Shown here: in pieces, positions 10,178 through 21,112 of the stretch
Layout: each line of letters opens with the position of its first letter
How positions within the stretch are numbered: the first letter of the stretch is position 1
Source of the DNA: Cladophialophora immunda
Taxonomy: Eukaryota; Ascomycota; Eurotiomycetes; Chaetothyriales; Herpotrichiellaceae
Assembly (NCBI RefSeq): GCF_000835495.1
Contig: NW_015622546.1
Location: 3,032,955 to 3,096,954, forward strand
Direction of reading: 5' to 3'
DNA length: 64,000 bases
The notes under the pieces: generated by a model
What the model was told of the DNA's origin: nothing
Seen by the model: the letters and a program-made list of their open reading frames with translations, nothing else
Database searches by the model: none
Made by a program: the position numbers and the translations under genes

Positions 10178-11871
10178 CGTTTTTCGCAATCGTTTCGGTC
10201 TGGCTACGAAGGCAGTTCTGTCGTTCCGTCAACTTTGAGAATGCCAGTCAAGTGGCGACGAGGAGGGAGAAAACATGCTCAGAGGTTCGAGAGGACGAGC
10301 GTTTAGAATGAATCTGCGCCCGCATATCAGCTATTCATGCATCAGCTCATTAAGATGGCAAGATGTCGTCAATGGCACAATGTGAGAGGAGTGCCGATGG
10401 GATCGAGAGACACATCTAGGAGGTTGAGAGTTGCGCCACGCAAAGTGGCCATCATCTGGGAACTTTGTGTGCGTTTTAATGTACAGCAGTATATTTAAGA
10501 TATAAATCAATTTGATCAGCTGAATCTTATGGTGGAAAGGAGACTTCGATAATATATTGGCGGGGTAGCATGCGCAAAACCTCAAAAATTAAAGGGGTCC
10601 AGCCAAACCGGGACACTAGAGAAGGAGCCGACCTCGGAAACCTTTGCCAAGGCCGCTTTAAATGACAATTCTGTCTTGTGCTTTGTATTCTCACATACTG
10701 TAATTAAAGCTGAGTGGCAGTGTCACGCTTAACTATTTATAGTAAGGCGCCTAATGTCAGACCCACTCGACTCAATCCAAAACCCATCTTTTGCTAGGCC
10801 AAATAGGACACCAATTTCGCACATCACTGTACCATTTGCAAGGTTGCTGCAGTTATGACCCTGGGCGTCCTGGCCAATAGCTGTCTAGATCATTGCCACA
10901 CAGAGCCCCAACTGAAACCTAGCCGTGTGCACGCCTGGCGTACAAGGCTCCTTCACGTAATCAGACGTATGCCTCCCTTTTTGTAGGGTTTGAGGTAGAA
11001 AAATGAAAATAGGAGGGGGAGGGCCGGTTAACCCTGATAACCATTTGAAAACACCACGGTTATCTATAGTTAACCTCGACCATATCAATTAAGTGATAGG
11101 GATCCTTTAAGTTTTCTGGTTCTGGTGAACCTCGGAAAGTAGTAGTCGATTAGTTCGGATTATCAAAGTGGCAGGGATTATCGGCGGTGCTTTCCGGCAG
11201 GCCTTAAGTTCCATCACCTAATGAAAAATTGGCATTTAAATGAACCATTATTCTACGAGGTTTCTCGAAACTAAGACTAATAATTCGGCCTTCGCGAATA
11301 CATACTGTACGGTAGGGTGGGGTTTCTCGAGCAGTACGTCAGTGGAGTTGACCACAGATAACGCTGGTGTCTTCTAACGGTTGTCAGGGGCCAAGTCAAC
11401 GATCCCTCCTCCCATTTTCTTTTTCTACCTCAGAAGCTGGGGGGGCTTTATATTACGCCTCATCACGTAGCTAACACTGCTTTGGTCTAGCGGCCTTAAT
11501 GATCAACGAGCATCATCAGCAGGTAAAACATCGGTAAACCGCAACGTCACGTGCCATAACTACGCCAGCGCAGTTACGAGATTTGGGCAGCCTCGCAGGC
11601 AATGGTCGTTTCCCGCCGGATCACCATCGTTTTCTTCCTGCCGAACCATTGACCTCGAACCTATTCCAATTACAACCTTTACTCATGGGTAAAAAGCGAG
11701 GAAGACCTTCCTACGACACATGGACTTAACCTCTATCGTACACTTTTGACCGACAGCCGCCTGTCTTAAGCGAGCCACAGGAAGAGCGCATGAAATTCGC
11801 CAGGTTTGTTTTTTCGCTCTGCAGAAGGGCAATGATTAATATCTACCGCCAGTCACTTCTAATCTACTACG
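10178..11871. other. 1.7-kb non-coding stretch
   Basis: No gene recognised. The first half is mildly AT-rich with many stops in all frames. A TCACGTG E-box lies near 11,548. A GC-containing segment near 11,570-11,870 precedes the BTB relic and may be its decayed 5' end: an ATG at 11685 starts a short KKRGRP-type frame that stops after 14 codons. Confidence 0.5.
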
Positions 11872-12471
11872 GTGTGCGTCTTCGTTAGGCCCGAAAAGAC
11901 GGCATATTACCTCCACTCTCAACTCCTGAAGGACAAATGCCCATTTTTCCGAGCGACGGCTAATTTTCACGCGAAGAGCCAGTCGAATGGGCGAGAGAGT
12001 ATCTCCTGGGAGAATATGATAAGCTGCGAGATTTTCAATATGTTCGTCGAATATCTATACAGATCTGAATACACAATTCCGGCCGGCCTTAGCGTGGCTG
12101 AAACATGCGACCTCACGCGTCTCTATCGTTTAGCGGATTATTTAATGATGGACGATCTCAAACACACTACCCTGGGGAAAACAAAGGCATCACTGAGTAA
12201 TAACTGCTGGGTTGGATTTCAGAACACAATAACCTCCCAAGATATCGTTCGACTTCTGAGGAATGTGTACGGTCCTACGATCGATAGGGAAACCGGCAGG
12301 AATTTGACCTGCGAAGAGGACTTCTCTTCAAGCGTCATGGATGAAAGTAAAGACATTAGTACAATCAGTACAAGCGATCAAATGCTAGCCCTGGCTGCGT
12401 CCGAAACGGCTAACGACTCCAGTACGGCAGAGGATCGGCCAGATCCGATGCAGGCTCTGATTGCTCAATAG
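11872..12471 (+). pseudogene. BTB/POZ-domain relic or partial gene
   Basis: The frame reads VCVFVRPEKTAYYLHSQLL then SPFF-like text, a W-x-N-M strand, FVEYLYRSEYTIP and LYRLADYLMMDDLK. This is the order of strands and helices in fungal BTB/POZ proteins (V.V.VG.....vH..lL...S.FF, F..fl.wLY, ly.lad...m.dL). The domain is truncated at its N terminus. The frame opens at 11863 just after a TAA at 11860-11862, contains no ATG at the right place, and no AG acceptor lies close enough to splice an upstream exon in. The Ser/Thr-rich tail ends at 12471. Most likely a decayed or 5'-truncated copy; a missed long-distance exon is the alternative. Confidence 0.5.
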
Positions 12472-12768
12472 GGAAAGACGACATTTTTAAGAACATGATC
12501 TACGACGGTGGTGACATTACAATAGGTGTAATGACATTCGTCCAGCTAGGATTTCCCTTATAAAATCCCCCGCAGACGAAAGGAGTAGCGGACAAGCAGC
12601 TGAGCCCGTACCTACGTAGGAGACTTCACAGCAGCCGAAATATCCCCAAATTCAACATTCTACGCCGACTTCGCTAGACAAAAAAAATAAGTAAATCAGG
12701 TCAGGTACTGATCATGATTTCCTTCTGCTATGAAGAGCTAAATTAAGTTCAGGCACAAGTTCAGGAGG

Positions 12769-12984
12769 TCTTTCAGGACGCACCGGGTCACACTGCAGCT
12801 CGGGGAAGAGCGTCCGTCGACGCTAACGAGCATGAACAACCTGGCTATAGCGCTAAGCCATCAGGGGAAGTATACGGAGGCGGAGGAGATATACCGAGTT
12901 ACACGATCCGGTACTTGTGGCGAGCATCGTATGCGGAAGAACGTGAGACTCATGATTCTTTATTCAGGTTTGACATTTCACTAA
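12769..12984 (+). pseudogene. Single tetratricopeptide-repeat relic
   Basis: In one frame the text LGEERPSTLTSMNNLAIAL (from 12799) and then HQGKYTEAEEIYR is an almost perfect kinesin-light-chain-type TPR unit. This is the kind repeated many times at the C terminus of fungal NLR-like (NB-ARC-TPR) proteins. Only one unit remains; the frame stops at 12982 and no neighbouring repeat or nucleotide-binding motif is visible. It is a relic of a larger gene. Confidence 0.6.
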
Positions 12985-13775
12985 TGAGAGCGATATAGTT
13001 ACGCGGAGTTTCGACGGAAACTCCGCGTGTTACCAGGCTCAATCCCTGAGTCGTTTCTGGCGCCCCCGTCTATGGACCAAAAGACCCTGAAAGCACTCTC
13101 GTCGGTGGGAATCTGCGTCACCGACCCCGTTCTGACGCCGGGACTTGAGAGTCCTCGATCTGCATCAGTTAAGGACGATACTAGTGAGACTTCGAGCTGT
13201 TCCTCAATCTCAACTCCAGACAATGACCTATCTGGAGATGGCGCTCCTCTAGGCGAAGTGCCAGGCCGATGCCTCGATCGGTGGCATGTTTCTCGAGAAT
13301 ATGAAGCGAATCGGGTCAGTTACTTCAACATTAGCATCGGTGACTACTATTCTCTCGAGTATGACGTATTACGATCAGTTTCCGTAATACACAACCAAAG
13401 ACGAGATATCTTAAGTCTACTTCACAACAGTCTTATATCCAAGAGCTTACTCTAGATACGGTGTTCTCATCAGCACGACTATTGTGCATCTTGTTATTGT
13501 TGCCATCGTTGTAATGCTCTTCATCCGCGAGGCGAAGGTTACTCTCCTAGGGAATTCTTGGTCAAGTATTCCTCAGATTATGACACCAGAAACAGAAGAA
13601 GTCATCCAAAACAGCTCGAAACTTACTAACTTAGGGGGTCAAAAAGATTTTAGAAAACGAAGTCAGGTGGGTTTGAGGGTTTTCATTGCAGCGTAGGGGC
13701 ATAAGATTAGGATACTAATGCCACGCGTATGCCGAGGGGGAAGGGCGTTTACATTTTTCCTCCCGAGGCTCACCA
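12985..13775. other. Unassigned stretch with one unrecognised frame
   Basis: A 142-codon plus-strand frame (13027-13455, no ATG start) is Ser/Pro-rich then aromatic. It has no family I recognise and could be a relic exon of the TPR-type gene just upstream. The remainder shows nothing. Confidence 0.35.
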
Positions 13776-15735
13776 CTATGCGAGTCGGATCGGGGAGTAT
13801 CCAGCAACATTATTTCTGTCCATTAGGTCAACCCATCTCAGCTTCCACCAATCTTGGAGGCCGGAGACACCTTTCATCGTCAGGTACAAAAAGTCCCTAT
13901 TCACTCTGTTCTCATTGATATCGACAGTGACTTCTGCTCCAATCATGATATCATCGATGTTAATTACCGGCACCATAACCGGTGGATTCGGCATTCTACA
14001 TCTTTTGATCATGTAGACTGGTACCGGCGAGCAGTTGACTTCCTCGAACGGCCCTCCATGAAACTCAATCCCTTGTTCCTCTCGGATGTGGGCTTGCGTG
14101 TCGACGAGGCGGCTGTCACTCCTTGCTAGCCGTCCACACCTTGATTCAGGGAGTAGAGCTTGACTTTCATGACCTCGATTGTCAAGCCCCTCATAAAGAC
14201 GATCCTCCTCGATAAGGTCAATGTCTTGTTGAAGTGGCGTTATGTCCTCATCTTCTACTCCGGTATGCTTTTTGGAGTCAGAGAAGTGGCTCACAGTCTT
14301 ATGGTCTTGCCGATCGGAGGGTTGTGCTGGCTGGACGTGCGAGGCCGAAATGATGGGCAGTACCTGCGTCTGTAGAGGCTTCGAGCCGAGCTCAGATGTA
14401 GTTACGAGACTCTTGTAGCTCCAGTTGAGCTTTTTCCACCTGTTGACCGACCTTTTCCCGAATTTTGCAGCCCAATCTTGGGTTTTGTTATCTGGCCAAG
14501 CTTGATAAGTGATATGCGCTGCACCATCGACCGTTGGATGTAAATAGTCTATTCTACGAACGGGAAAACCACCGCAAAGGCCTTTGAGAATCGGCTCTTC
14601 AAGATGTTGATAGGTGTTGTTCTCTCTGCTACTGTAAATGTCGGGCGGAGGGTTCGTCAGGACAACGACTCGGCAATGCTGGCACGCGTACTGCGCGAGT
14701 CGACCGGATGCACCCTTCACATACCTGGAATATGCCTTTTTCTTCTTTCGTGCCTTAGGGCTGTTAGGATTTGCTGCATCCATGAGTGGCCCCATGGCAA
14801 CTGTTAAAGTCTTCAGTTTCCATATCCTGGCCCATTTCTGCACATGGGCCCAGTCTACACCAGTCCAGAACAGCACGACGTCCAATCCCTTCAGCGCCAG
14901 AGCAAATTGCGTGTCGATAGCGAGCAACTCTTCTGCAGTCATGTAGTCCAGCGGATCGAAAGTCTGGGCCATGCTGGTATCGGTTTTCATTTGAGTCAGG
15001 GTTTTAGATGTTAGTCCTGGAGCCTGTCGTTTAGAAGCCGGCTGTTTGGGAGCAGGTTGTTTGGGAGCAGGTTGTTTGGGAGCAGGTTGTTTGGGAGCAG
15101 GTTGTTTGGGAGCAGGTTGTTTGGGAGCAGGTTGTTTNNNNNNNNNNNNNNNNNNNNNNNNNNNNNNNNNNNNNNNNNNNNNNNNNNNNNNNNNNNNNNN
15201 NNNNNNNNNNNNNNNNNNNNNNNNNNNNNNNNNNNNNNNNNNNNNNNNNNNNNNNNNNNNNNNNNNNNNNNNNNNNNNNNNNNNNNNNNNNNNNNNNNNN
15301 NNNNNNNNNNNNNNNNNNNNNNNNNNNNNNNNNNNNNNNNNNNNNNNNNNNNNNNNNNNNNNNNNNNNNNNNNNNNNNNNNNNNNNNNNNNNNNNNNNNN
15401 NNNNNNNNNNNNNNNNNNNNNNNNNNNNNNNNNNNNNNNNNNNNNNNNNNNNNNNNNNNNNNNNNNNNNNNNNNNNNNNNNNNNNNNNNNNNNNNNNNNN
15501 NNNNNNNNNNNNNNNNNNNNNNNNNNNNNNNNNNNNNNNNNNNNNNNNNNNNNNNNNNNNNNNNNNNNNNNNNNNNNNNNNNNNNNNNNNNNNNNNNNNN
15601 NNNNNNNNNNNNNNNNNTGGGAGCAGGTTGTTTGGGAGCAGGTTGTTTGGGAGCAGGTTGTTTGGGAGCAGGTTGTTTGGGAGCAGGTTGTTTGGGAGCA
15701 GGTTGTTTGGGATCGGCTTTCTTTCGTCGCGTCAT
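13776..15735 (-). CDS. Uncharacterised protein with N-terminal (KQPAP)n repeat; interrupted by assembly gap
   Basis: The ATG at 15735 gives MTRRKKADP followed by pentapeptides KQPAP, encoded by a 15-bp minisatellite. The repeat enters an N gap at 15617 and emerges at 15137 still reading KQPAP. It then runs without a stop through KQPASKRQAPG into a 404-residue region that ends at 13776. That region has conserved-looking blocks (DVVLFWTGVDW, VAMGPLMDAANP, VVVLTNPPPDIYSSRE, IDYLHPTVDGAAH) that I cannot assign to a family. The two sides are out of frame only because the gap is given as 480 N: the repeat registers are 496 bp apart, one more than 33x15. So the gene is probably intact in nature, with an unknown number of repeats. 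The KQPAP tract should be extended and basic. Confidence 0.6.
15046..15714 (-). repeat. 15-bp minisatellite encoding KQPAP
   Basis: Tandem units of TTTGGGAGCAGGTTG (plus strand) number about six on each side of the gap and are virtually identical. The purity of the array explains why the assembly failed here. On the coding (minus) strand each unit is one KQPAP pentapeptide. Confidence 0.9.
15138..15617. other. Assembly gap (480 N)
   Basis: A run of 480 undetermined bases inside the KQPAP minisatellite. Its length is an estimate: it puts the repeat one base out of register, so it is wrong by at least one base. Confidence 0.99.
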
Positions 15736-16365
15736 CTTGGGGCTCAACTAAACCGGTCTGCAGTGGGGTGACAGCAAGAAACGTCGGTTTAGAGAATACG
15801 GAGGTACAAGGATGGATATGTTCAGCGAGCCCGAGGCGCTGAAATTGTACAACCGCACAGACTGGTTCGACTACGTTGTTGTGATGCTATTGTTGCTGAG
15901 TTTTGTGATGAGGTGTCGAGGCATTGATTGTGATAAGCCAAATCAGTGTTGAGGCTTGTGCAGTCCGCTGGAGAGACTTTAGATGACATTGGAAGAGTCG
16001 CGGACACTATTCATAATGATGGGAGTAGTTTATTTCAACGGCTGTGGGCAGACGCGTCAATGCCCCATTTTGTGATGAGGGTGTGGCTGCACTCACCATG
16101 GACTCTCGGCATACTTTCCTCTGGTTCTTCACGCGGGATTGGGGTAGGTCGGCCAGTAGGTGACGATAGCAGGAACCCAGTTACTCGCCTCGCCGTCCGC
16201 TGACAGGACCTCTGTTGTCCTATTATCATCGTTAAGTACAGTCGAGGTTCTACCATTAGGTTCAAGATAGATGGCCCGGATATCATAAAGTAACCGCACG
16301 GGGCAAATTCGAAACTTGGGCTAACCATCACTGGCACGCTGTATCTATTATTGTCCTCGACCCGT
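15736..16365. other. Intergenic, nothing recognised
   Basis: This 0.6-kb stretch separates the KQPAP gene start from the end of the large DUF3435 gene. It should hold the promoter of the former and the terminator of the latter. No ORF or repeat of note. Confidence 0.4.
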
Positions 16366-19300
16366 CTACGTCCTTTGCCTCTTTCCCTCCTTCTCCGTCC
16401 CCCCCTTGACTTCCTTGATTTGTCTCTCTGTATGTTGATTTATATTCTGGAGCTTAAGGCGAAGTATGATTTTTGGTTGGCTTACCCGCAGTCGTATACG
16501 AGGACCATTCGAGCTGCAATTACGATCCTCTGCTTGACGCCCAGCTCCTTCCCTCTGTCGTACATCCGCTAGAGGTGGACTGTTGTATATATCCATCAAC
16601 GGCTCTGCGAGATCGGCATGTCGGTCGCCTTCAGCATCAGTCACTGTTATTCCGTTCAATTCGCTGAATGCATCTTTTGGCGACGAGGAAGGCGGAGGCG
16701 AAGGCGAGTGGAGATACTGATCGAATAGCGTATCGAAATTTGAATCGTCATCGGCGTCTGCTGGCAGCACTCTAAAATCCGAGATCTCTTTGACGCTTAA
16801 TGCTTCACCACTGTCCGCGCTGGGAATGCTGGCAGGAGAGATGGCTGAAGAATGTGCAGAGAGGAATTCAGAGAACAGGTGGTCGTGGCTGGGACAGGGT
16901 AAGGAACTGTCCTCCATAGACCAATTCTCGTCAGTGCGCCAACTCGGGTCACGAAAAATATCAATCGGATCGCACTGGAACTCTGCATCGCCGAGAGTAA
17001 ACAGTGTGGAATTATTTGCCCAAGGGAAAAGCGGAGTGTCCGAGTCGTCGTCAGCCGGAACGTCAGTTTGGTCGACAATTGACAGAAGTGGAGGGAAAAT
17101 TGTTGGACTTGTGAAGCAAACCTTCTTGCGGAGGCTGAGGGGAACAGGTGTCGAATGCTCATCATGAATAGGTGGCGGAACGTACTCGGCAGAATCTCGT
17201 CCGAGGGTGTCATCGCTGCTCGAAACCTTCCGCTTACGAGTCAATAGGGTGGGCTCATTCGTAACACTCGAAGATTCGTCCTGTTGGCGTGGTTCGGAGA
17301 GGTCGATACTCGCAGATTGGCGGGGTTGTGTCAGGTTCAGGTAATGGTTGTCGATGGGGAGAGGCCGTCGAGGGCGACGTGGTCTCCCTCTGGGTCTCCC
17401 TCTGGGTCTCCCTCGGGGTCGCTCCCTGGCTTGCTTCGGCTGATGTTTCTGTGGCCCAGAGGCCATTGCTTTCTTAACGGCTGGAGTCGAATTGGGGGCA
17501 TCATTCGTTACAGGAGAATGAACTTGCTTTTCCTCCCTAGTCCACCAATTGGCCGGCAAGGGCGGAATCTCAATGGTTATATTGGCTTGCCTCTTGACCC
17601 CGCTTGCTGGTGGTCGAACATCGGTCTCTGGGAGGTCAGGATTCTCTGCTTCCTTTGGGACAGAATCCATGGCCCGCTCAGAGATTCGTCCCTTCTTTCC
17701 GTTTGCCGTTGCTGGTAACCGAAGGATAACGACTGCTTGAAGTCTTTTTCGCCCTGAACAGCCGTGCCTTGCTCGTGGAGTTGTTTTCTGGGACGAGCTG
17801 CATTGGGGAACGTCAACCACACAATTTTGGGTGAGTTTGGAAGGCTCCTTGATCGGGTGTGCATCTTCCCCTACAGACTTATCCTGAACGGCCGCCTGTT
17901 GAAGAGCACGATCATGAAAGATGATCTCATTGCACCCTGCCACAGGCGTACCCACTTTATCTCCCTCAGGGGGATCATGGCCGTCAAGTTGTTCCACCCT
18001 GGTGATCTTTGGGGGTTCACTTTTGTGACAACACTGAACCTTCAACGCAGCGTGAGGTCTCCGAGTGTCGAGACCGCCAAGCTGTCGTTTTATGGAGCGC
18101 GACGTGTGATTTATGAAGCCATCTCCCTTCGGCTGGAGTCTCGTCCGACGTTTCGAAACATGCCGCGGTGCTGGCGTCTTTGGACGCGGTTCTTTTAATG
18201 TTTGGCGTCGTGCCACCTGCTCCCTTTCGGCGACGCTGAACGGTATCTGGTGAATGTCAGCAAAATGTAGAAAGAGTTGATCCAAGTTGTCGAGTTGTTC
18301 GAACTTCCTGCAGCGCGGATGGCGGCAATGCCTCGGACCGTGCTCGCGAAGGCTCAGGTGGCAAAGGACGTGCCTTTTCCATTCGGTCACGTTCGTGTAC
18401 TGGTGGAACCGGTCTTCGGGGTCGGCATCCTCGTCACCGAGACATTCGGGACAAAAGGCTGGCCGAAGGAGATTGTGACGAAAATGGACCACGTTACATT
18501 TCAGCGGCAGTAGGCCTAGTCCTCCATTGAGTCGCAGGTGTTCAGCCGTGTGACGTCTCCAGGATTCCTGGCTGCCAAACCATTGGAAACACAGGAAACA
18601 GAATTCTTGATAACGGCCATCCCCTTGGGCCGCGGCTTTTCGACAGCGGTACACATGTGTCCACCATACTGCTGGGTTGGGTCTGTCCTCAAAGTTAACC
18701 GCGTTGAAGAGATATGATTAAGATCAACTGGCCACATACCCCCTGCGCGGTTGACGACAACTATCGCATTCGTCAAATGAACTGTTGAGCCCTTGGCAGT
18801 GCGTCTGTGACTTTTTCGCTTGAAGGAGTCGGACCAGGTCGTCCATGATCGTCATGCCAACCTCGTCACGGAGACTCCCTTCTTTAAACAGGTTCTCGGC
18901 CAGCCGGTCACGCTCGGGCATCAGCTTCCTGGTGTGTACAAAGTCCGATTCGTATGGAAAGTCCTCTGACGTCCATGGCTCTGCTTGTGAGGAGGTTTGG
19001 TGCTCCTGTACGGCCCAATCTCGCGCCTGACGTCTCCGATCGTAGAGCTTCTGTCGCTCCTTTATGTCACATTCGTCGATCGACGAAGTAGCCTTCTTGT
19101 CAGCCGTGGCCGGTGCCGACTCTTCAAGCTGCCGTCTTCGATGTTCCGGGAGCGCCGGCCGGTGGTTATAGTTTCGACGCAATGAGTACCCGCGAAACAG
19201 CTCGTGGATCCGCATATTCTGGCGATCAAGCTCGAAAAATGTCGCTTGGCCATCAACCATACTAATGCGAGGCTGGTAGGCCGCAGGGTAGGTGCCCTGA

Positions 19301-20699
19301 TTCCGATGGGCGCCGAACCGCATGCGTTCATTGATAGAATATCCGTAGTCTGGTCTGTCAGCCCCGACGCTTCTGCGTGGCGAATAGAATGGTCACACTT
19401 ACTATCCACCTTCAACAGCGCCTCTCGACGGGAAGCGTGAAATGTGAGGCTTTCCCGGAAGCCTGTCCGATAGCCGATATCCACGAGACCGTGGCTGGCG
19501 AGAGAGGATGAAGTCAGCGTGTCGTCGACCGACCCGTTCGCGTAACAGCGTGGGAAAATTGGCATGTCCAGACAGCGGTCTTCGTAGTTGAGAAGACGAT
19601 GATCTCGTCCTCGGGGCTTGCTCATGGAGCAAATGTCGGCCCATGTTTTGTAGTATCGCAGCGCGCCGACCGAGAGAGCGCGGGCCATAAAAAATAGCAC
19701 GCCGTTGTAGTAGAACGGTTGGTTGACCAACTCGTAGAGCAAATGCTCCGGCCTAGAACCGTCAATATCGAGAGACCCTCCCCCAAACATAGTAGCCACG
19801 TACTGTTCTCGAGGCAAATCTTGAAGGCCCTTCGCCTTATCTCGCCGTAGATCAAGCACGATCTGTGGCTGTGTCGTCATCCAGACCTGAGCAACGGTAA
19901 TATCCTAAAGAACACAGTCAACTTATTTCGTCAATATGCTGGCGGAGGGGTCGGTTGCCTACACGGAAACGCAGATTCTTTTCGAATTCGCCGGCGCGCC
20001 CAGATGTTCCACAGTGGAGAAGCTGAAGGAAGTGCAATCCCCACCGGTACAGTTCGTGGTAGTAGTCATGCCAATCGTTCTGCCAGAGTTGACGGGAAAC
20101 CGCCTCGAAGTCGGGAAGGGTGTAATTCTTGACTGGTCTCCGGTCTTTCGATAGATCGAGGATGTTATCATCTCCTCCATTAATGAGCTGTGGTAGGCGT
20201 GAGAATCAGTTTCTCAGTAGCCAGGGAACGTGGACCGTACATTCAGAACCGTGTCGCGCAGCGGTTTGGGGAAGTGATCCCCCGTTTTCCTTTGCCAGGC
20301 GGTCATGAAATTTTTCCAGAACGTTTCTGCCGTGGAATCGGTGATTTTACGCTGCTGGTTGATTCGACCTTTTCCTTTTCTTCCTCTCGCATGAAAGAGG
20401 AGGAAATCCTTCGCCGTCTTCGCCTGGAAGGGACTAGGTGTGCACCCGGGGAACTGTGTCGTGTAGTCTTCAACGAAACTGTTGGAGAGTTAGAGCATTA
20501 TTTGTCAAAACTCGTCTGGATGAACATACAGATTCCACTCGTGTAAGGCCTTCTTGTAAGCCGCGGCCGTTGTAGACTCAACCGGCTTTAAGGTAAGAGA
20601 GTCATCAGTCTTCTGGATCGCTCCATGATAGCCATTCGCTTCTCGTAGCCTCTGCCGTTCTAGGTCGGCAGCGGTCTGAAGACTCTGAACGGCCGCCAT
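16366..20699 (-). CDS. DUF3435 tyrosine recombinase (Starship captain-like) with C2H2 fingers and AT-hooks
   Basis: Six exons on the minus strand: 20699-20530, 20478-20241, 20187-19963, 19904-19403, 19349-18740 and 18682-16366. Introns are 51-58 bp with good sites (GTATGT, GTACGG, GTAGGC, GTAAGT, GTATGT). The spliced length is 4,062 nt, in frame, 1,353 aa. Residues about 40-460 match DUF3435: LHCGTSGRAGEF (Arg200), FRESLTFHASRREALLKV (His367-x-x-Arg370), then MRFGAHRNQGTY (His393) with Tyr399 and Tyr403. This is the R, HxxR, H, Y order of tyrosine recombinases, with Tyr403 the likelier nucleophile. Three Cys2His2-like fingers follow (about 610-630, 659-690, 701-726), then a disordered region with GRPRGRPRGRP AT-hook repeats near residue 1,000 and an acidic Ser/Pro-rich tail. 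The gene begins about 410 bp from a sharp junction with retroelement DNA and is transcribed away from it, as captains are. DUF3435 proteins outside Starships also exist, so captain status is inferred. Confidence 0.85.
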
Positions 20700-20949
20700 C
20701 GCGGCGACCTATGTAACAGCTTTAGACAGAAAAAGTGTTCATAGAGAGAAGAGCAGTTCGCCCTGGACAGAGACAGGTGTCTCGCCAGGAGGGGGGACCT
20801 GCCGTCCCTTTTCCTCTTTTTTGAAAACATCCCACCCCCGGGGCAAAAACAAGAGGGAGAGGGCTAAGGCCGACCCCCTGGTCGCCGCTGGCGAGGTAAC
20901 AACACCTGGCAAGAACATCCATTCCTTAGTTGGCCTATGCAGCTGCAAG

Positions 20950-21065
20950 AGCGTGGGTGAGTAGGGGTGAGTCTAGGGTGAGTTGAAGGTGAGTCGGCGG
21001 GAGTGGAGGGGAGCAGAAGGTGAGCAGGGTGTGAAAGGGGTGTGATTGGGGTGAGCAAACGGGCG
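20950..21065 (+). repeat. GGTGAG-rich imperfect direct repeats
   Basis: About nine imperfect GGGTGAG or GGTGAGT units spaced roughly 8-14 bp lie between the recombinase gene start and the retroelement border. On the other strand this is a C-rich CTCACC array. G-rich arrays of this type could be recombinase-binding direct repeats at an element end (inference), or a promoter element. Confidence 0.5.
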
Positions 21066-21112
21066 AGGTGCACCGACGAAAGAGGCAGTGGAAAATCCAA
21101 GAATCTGGATCA

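Noticed and set aside
9062..10238. Plus-strand frames opposite the 8537-10177 gene
   Set aside because: Shadows of the conserved minus-strand protein.
15046..15842. Plus-strand glycine/cysteine- or tryptophan-repeat proteins across the minisatellite
   Set aside because: They are opposite-strand readings of the KQPAP repeat and pass through undetermined bases.
16366..20699. DUF3435 gene as a multiply frameshifted pseudogene
   Set aside because: All frame changes coincide with good GT-AG introns and the exon sum is divisible by three.
20700..21112. A clear TTAC-type Starship target repeat at the border
   Set aside because: No convincing match to a known captain target motif could be fixed by eye without the other end of the element.
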